Origin: CAZUCU01 sp964589635
Lineage (GTDB): Bacteria; Patescibacteriota; Minisyncoccia; Phycocordibacterales; JAACPR01
Length of the DNA stretch: 50,319 nt
Direction: 5' to 3'
Assembly (NCBI GenBank): GCA_964589635.1
Contig: CAZPRI010000001.1
Span: 1 to 50,319 of the forward strand
In this document: positions 47,738 to 50,319 of the stretch, piece by piece
How the letters are laid out: each line of letters opens with the position of its first letter
How positions within the stretch are numbered: the first letter of the stretch is position 1
Program-made: the position numbers and the translations under genes
The notes under the pieces: generated by a model
Seen by the model: the letters and a program-made list of their open reading frames with translations, nothing else
Told to the model about the DNA's origin: nothing
The model's database searches: none

Positions 47738-48108
47738 TGGAGATGGGGGGAATTGAACCCCCGTGCACATAATGCTTCAGAATGAATCTACAAGATATAG
47801 TTGCTTTTTGGTTTTTTTAAACAGTGAATCTATAAAAGAAACAAAACAATTCAAAGTCGATCCCTAATTTAAATTTATAGCTGGGCGACTACAAACCTAG
47901 CTTCGCGTTTTTAACACCCGCTCAATCTACGAAGCCTCGAAAGATTGGGTGTCACTTAGGCTGTAGCGTAAGCGAATGCGAAATCGTTTGCCTTAAAGTA
48001 AGGACTTACAATATTTTTTGCATTTGAATTTTTAAGCAGTTTCAGTGGTTACTTAAGCCACACCTTGCACATAAAGAAGTGAATTATATGTCGATGCCAA
48101 GCATCCCC
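47738..48108 (-). ncRNA. ssrA: Transfer-messenger RNA (tmRNA)
   Basis: This RNA rescues stalled ribosomes with SmpB. On the minus strand the 5' end GGGGATG (48108-48102) pairs with CATCTCC (47745-47739), the acceptor stem; the T-arm GGGGG-TTCAATT-CCCCC is next to it. The CCA is not encoded. The mRNA-like part reads GCA AAC GAT TTC and on to TAA at 47956-47991 on this strand, giving the tag ANDFAFAYATA. The 5' GGCATCGACA matches the conserved D-loop-like segment. Pseudoknot regions were not resolved in detail. smpB lies 1.7 kb away beyond murD. Confidence 0.92.
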
Positions 48109-48272
48109 CTCAAGCGCCCGGGGTTAACCTAGGAATCTTTTTACAGATTCCAACCTGTATCAGACGCTTGAGGGGAATTATTAAATGAGAGTATGTGTAC
48201 CTCAATTAATAATCTGAAGTTCGATCCCATATTTAGGATGAAAATCAGATTACATCAGTCTTTTCAAAGAAC
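48109..48272 (-). promoter_or_regulatory. Long structured 5' leader of tmRNA
   Basis: Between the predicted start (about 48272) and tmRNA lie two folded elements. AATCTGA with TCAGATT (48245-48251 and 48211-48217) encloses ATCC/GGAT. Next, CCCCTCAAGCG (minus strand, 48175-48165) pairs perfectly over 11 bp with CGCTTGAGGGG (48116-48106), with an inner hairpin GGAATCT/AGATTCC. The second stem overlaps the first bases of mature tmRNA and competes with its acceptor stem. Confidence 0.6.
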
Positions 48273-48278
48273 GTCAAT

Positions 48279-48307
48279 ATTATATCTCATTTTCTTTCTT
48301 TTGTCAA
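48279..48307 (-). promoter_or_regulatory. Perfect consensus promoter of tmRNA
   Basis: On the minus strand TTGACA and TATAAT are separated by exactly 17 bases. Confidence 0.85.
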
Positions 48308-48366
48308 AACAGTACAAAAGCCAATATTGTATCTTTTATTTAGAATAATTTGATAATATGTTGGTA

Positions 48367-49788
48367 ATGAAATTAAAAAATGAAGCCCTCGATAAACTTC
48401 GGGGCAAAAAAGTTTTAATGGTTGGACTTGGAATTTTGGGCGGTGGCGTAGCCACCGCAAGATTTCTTGTAAAAAGAGGAGCTAAGCTTACTATTACTGA
48501 TTTAAAGGATGAAGATTACCTAAAAAAATCACTTAAGAAACTTAAGGGATTAAAAATTACATATGTTCTTGGTAAGCATAATGAATCAGATTTTAAGGAG
48601 TCGGAATTAATTGTTTTGAACCCTGATGTCCCTGTTGATAGTCCTTTTGTAAAAATAGCAAAGAAATATAAAGTTCCGATAACAAATGAATTAAATTTGT
48701 TCATGGAATATTGTAAGAGTAAAAATATTGTCGCGATAACTGGAACAAGAGGAAAGACAACAACTGTTGCGTGGACACATTTTCTAATGAATGAACTTGT
48801 TGGTAAAACTCACTTAGCAGGGAATTCTCCAACAAATCCTTTTTTAAAAATGGTAGATAAAATAAAAGAAAATGATTTTGTTGTTTGCGAATGCCCTTCG
48901 TATCAATTAGAGATTGTGGATAAAAGTTTTAAACCAAAAGTTTCCGTTATTACAAATATTTATAGGGATCATATAAACAGACACAAGACAGAAGAGAATT
49001 ATGCAAAAATAAAATCAAATATTTTTAAGTACCAATCAAAAGATGATTTTTTGATTTTGAATAATAAAGATAAATGGACGAAGGAGTTCTTAAATAAAAA
49101 AATAAAACCAGAAGTGCTTTTAGTCCCAAATAAAAAAATACTTCCTAAACTTCCTGCTGATTTTGGTGAACATAATGAGCAGAATCTAAATATTGCTTTA
49201 TTGATAATTAATCTATTCAAAAAAGAAATTTGGGTCACAGGGCTCAAGTCGAAGATGATGATTTCTGATGAGTTGATTAGAAATCTCCCACAACCAACTT
49301 TTAGACAAGAGAAGGTTTTTGAGAGTAAAGATCTAACTGTTATAAATGATTCAGCTGCGACATCACCTGAGGCAACAATTGCTGCTTTAAATAGATTTCG
49401 AGGTTTAGGAACTTTTCTTATAACAGGAGGAACTGATAGAGGTCTTCATTATAAAGAGCTAGCAAAATTTTTAAACAAAAACATTAAAAATGAAAATCTA
49501 GCTCTACTTGCTGGTTCTGCAACAGAGAAATTAAAAGAGGATTTATCCCACACCGTCATTCCTGTGAAGACAGGAATCCAGGCCTCCAAAAATATTTTCA
49601 ACGAGTTTGATTCTTTAAAAGAGTGTATTGAATTTGTTAAAAAACAAATAGCGGAAAGCGAAAAGAAAGAAGAGAGAAGTTTTATTGTTTTTTCACCTGG
49701 AGCAAAGTCTTTCGAAAAATTCAAAAATGAATTTGATAGGGGAGAAAAGTTTAATACCTTATTCAAGAAAATATTTAAAAAATTATAG
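48367..49788 (+). CDS. murD: UDP-N-acetylmuramoyl-alanine-D-glutamate ligase MurD
   Basis: MurD adds D-glutamate to UDP-MurNAc-L-Ala in peptidoglycan synthesis. An N-terminal Rossmann-like domain (KKVLMVGLGILGGGVATARF) precedes the ATP loop AITGTRGKTTTVAW, the central NIYRDHINRH metal region, and the C-terminal NDSAATSPEATIAAL and GGTDRGLHYKELA. I prefer the ATG at 48367 (473 aa) because a GATAAT box ends 9 bases before it; the ATG at 48358 overlaps that box and adds three residues. Residues about 396-407 (HTVIPVKTGIQA) are encoded by a dispersed repeat. Confidence 0.93.
   Translation: MKLKNEALDKLRGKKVLMVGLGILGGGVATARFLVKRGAKLTITDLKDEDYLKKSLKKLKGLKITYVLGKHNESDFKESELIVLNPDVPVDSPFVKIAKKYKVPITNELNLFMEYCKSKNIVAITGTRGKTTTVAWTHFLMNELVGKTHLAGNSPTNPFLKMVDKIKENDFVVCECPSYQLEIVDKSFKPKVSVITNIYRDHINRHKTEENYAKIKSNIFKYQSKDDFLILNNKDKWTKEFLNKKIKPEVLLVPNKKILPKLPADFGEHNEQNLNIALLIINLFKKEIWVTGLKSKMMISDELIRNLPQPTFRQEKVFESKDLTVINDSAATSPEATIAALNRFRGLGTFLITGGTDRGLHYKELAKFLNKNIKNENLALLAGSATEKLKEDLSHTVIPVKTGIQASKNIFNEFDSLKECIEFVKKQIAESEKKEERSFIVFSPGAKSFEKFKNEFDRGEKFNTLFKKIFKKL
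49554..49583. repeat. Dispersed palindromic repeat inserted in murD
   Basis: CGTCATTCCTGTGAAGACAG and the following bases match the reverse complement of 315-337 exactly over 23 bases; CAGGCCT at the end also matches the 245-276 half. The insertion keeps the murD frame. Confidence 0.9.
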
Positions 49789-49795
49789 TTAAAAC

Positions 49796-49829
49796 ATACG
49801 TCTTCCCAGCCTTCGCTGGGAAGACGTAT
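49796..49829. terminator. Hairpin between convergent murD and smpB
   Basis: Fifteen-base perfect arms ATACGTCTTCCCAGC and GCTGGGAAGACGTAT, loop CTTC. The flanking T-tracts are weak, so termination efficiency is uncertain. Confidence 0.7.
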
Positions 49830-49858
49830 AGAGGATTTATATTTTCTGGTTTGGCTTT

Positions 49859-50308
49859 TTATCTCTCTTCCTTAATTGCTCGCAGGATATCAATAGTGTC
49901 TTCTCGTTTTTTGATATATTCTCTTTTATCGCTTTTCTTTTTTCCTTTTGCAACAGCGAATTCAATTTTCAATCTTTTTGCTTTTGGGTAAACTGCTAAC
50001 GGAATCAAAGACAGTCTTTCCTTTTCAACTTTTTGAGTAAGCTTTAATATGTCTGATTTCTTAACAAGAATTTTAATGAGTCTATGGGCTTCAAAACCTT
50101 TCGGAATATTATTTGCCTGATATGGAGAAATCTCTGCATTCTTCAAAAAAAGCTCGCCACCTTTCGATATAACAAAAGAACCATCAAGTTTCATCTTGCC
50201 GTCCCTGATCGATTTAGTTTCGAATCCTGTAAGTTCAAGACCTCCTTCGAATGTATCTAGAACCTCGAAATTAAATGTAGCTTTTTTGTTGTGAATTTTT
50301 ATTGCCAT
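49859..50308 (-). CDS. smpB: SsrA-binding protein SmpB
   Basis: SmpB binds tmRNA and stands in for a codon-anticodon pair in the decoding centre. The 149-aa length is normal. KIHNKKATFNFEVLDTFEGG, LTGFETKSIRDGKMKLDGSF (oligosaccharide-fold RNA-binding loop) and VAKGKKKSDKREYIKKRE (C-terminal tail) are diagnostic. The usual RRKKLLLHKREI segment is replaced by HRLIKILVKKSDILKL. The start ATG lies 11 bases from the window edge; TATTTT just before suggests a leaderless mRNA. Confidence 0.93.
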   Translation of the reverse strand: MAIKIHNKKATFNFEVLDTFEGGLELTGFETKSIRDGKMKLDGSFVISKGGELFLKNAEISPYQANNIPKGFEAHRLIKILVKKSDILKLTQKVEKERLSLIPLAVYPKAKRLKIEFAVAKGKKKSDKREYIKKREDTIDILRAIKEER

Positions 50309-50319
50309 TAACTAAAATA

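Noticed and set aside
1..50319. CRISPR array or prophage
   Set aside because: No regularly spaced direct repeats, Cas genes, integrase or phage structural genes are visible; the repeats present are dispersed palindromes.

Overview
The window looks like a chromosome segment of a low-GC Patescibacteria (CPR) bacterium, most likely of the Parcubacteria/Paceibacteria side. Evidence: ribosomal protein genes with no rpmD (L30) between rpsE and rplO, small lineage-type secreted proteins ending in peptidoglycan-binding or hydrophobic C-terminal motifs, a large TraD/VirB4-like ATPase of the kind common in CPR genomes, a member of a multi-copy Parcubacteria protein family, and very AT-rich spacers. TGA is used as a normal stop (infC ends in TGA overlapping rpmI), so the standard bacterial code applies.

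Layout. 1-2.7 kb: end of rpsG, then fusA. 2.7-6.1 kb: a large exported protein and a small membrane protein. 6.1-7.3 kb: structured leader, rplJ, rplL. 7.4-8.7 kb: exported peptidoglycan-binding protein. 8.8-12.3 kb: tuf-rpsJ-rplC-rplD-rplW. 12.4-16.5 kb: an inserted module (unknown protein, a small gene with an in-frame TAA, a 932-aa ATPase). 16.5-17.5 kb: rplB with its own structured leader. 17.8-18.6 kb: exported DsbA-like protein without catalytic cysteines. 18.8-22.6 kb: rpsS-rplV-rpsC-rplP-rpmC-rpsQ-rplN-rplX-rplE. 22.6-23.3 kb: two small genes on the opposite strand. 23.4-27.3 kb: rpsN-rpsH-rplF-rplR-rpsE-rplO-secY. 27.3-31.4 kb: exported trypsin-like protease, adk, map. 31.5-34.4 kb: frame-disrupted family gene, ndk, an unclassified structured RNA, a membrane protein and a C39-like gene that lacks a standard start. 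34.4-37.2 kb: infC-rpmI-rplT (minus), a 54-aa acidic protein, an ATP-grasp enzyme. 37.2-44.1 kb: small conserved genes, an ABC exporter, a fused MsrB-MsrA, an EVE-domain protein, a nucleotidyltransferase whose start lies in a 34-bp perfect palindrome. 44.1-47.7 kb: a decaying accessory zone with palindromic repeats, small membrane genes and three broken genes. 47.7-50.3 kb: tmRNA (ssrA) with a long structured leader, murD, smpB.

Together the window is a translation and secretion locus (ribosomal proteins, EF-G, EF-Tu, IF3, SecY, methionine aminopeptidase, adenylate kinase, tmRNA/SmpB rescue) broken into separately promoted units by lineage-specific envelope genes. Two expression styles are visible: ribosomal units have leaders and mostly no Shine-Dalgarno sequence, while many accessory genes have a TATAAT-like box only 6-9 nt before the ATG, which suggests leaderless mRNAs. 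Dispersed palindromic repeats (one inserted in frame inside murD), homopolymer frameshifts and a duplicated tmRNA 3' end show that the accessory part is fluid. I saw no CRISPR array, no rRNA and no tRNA gene.
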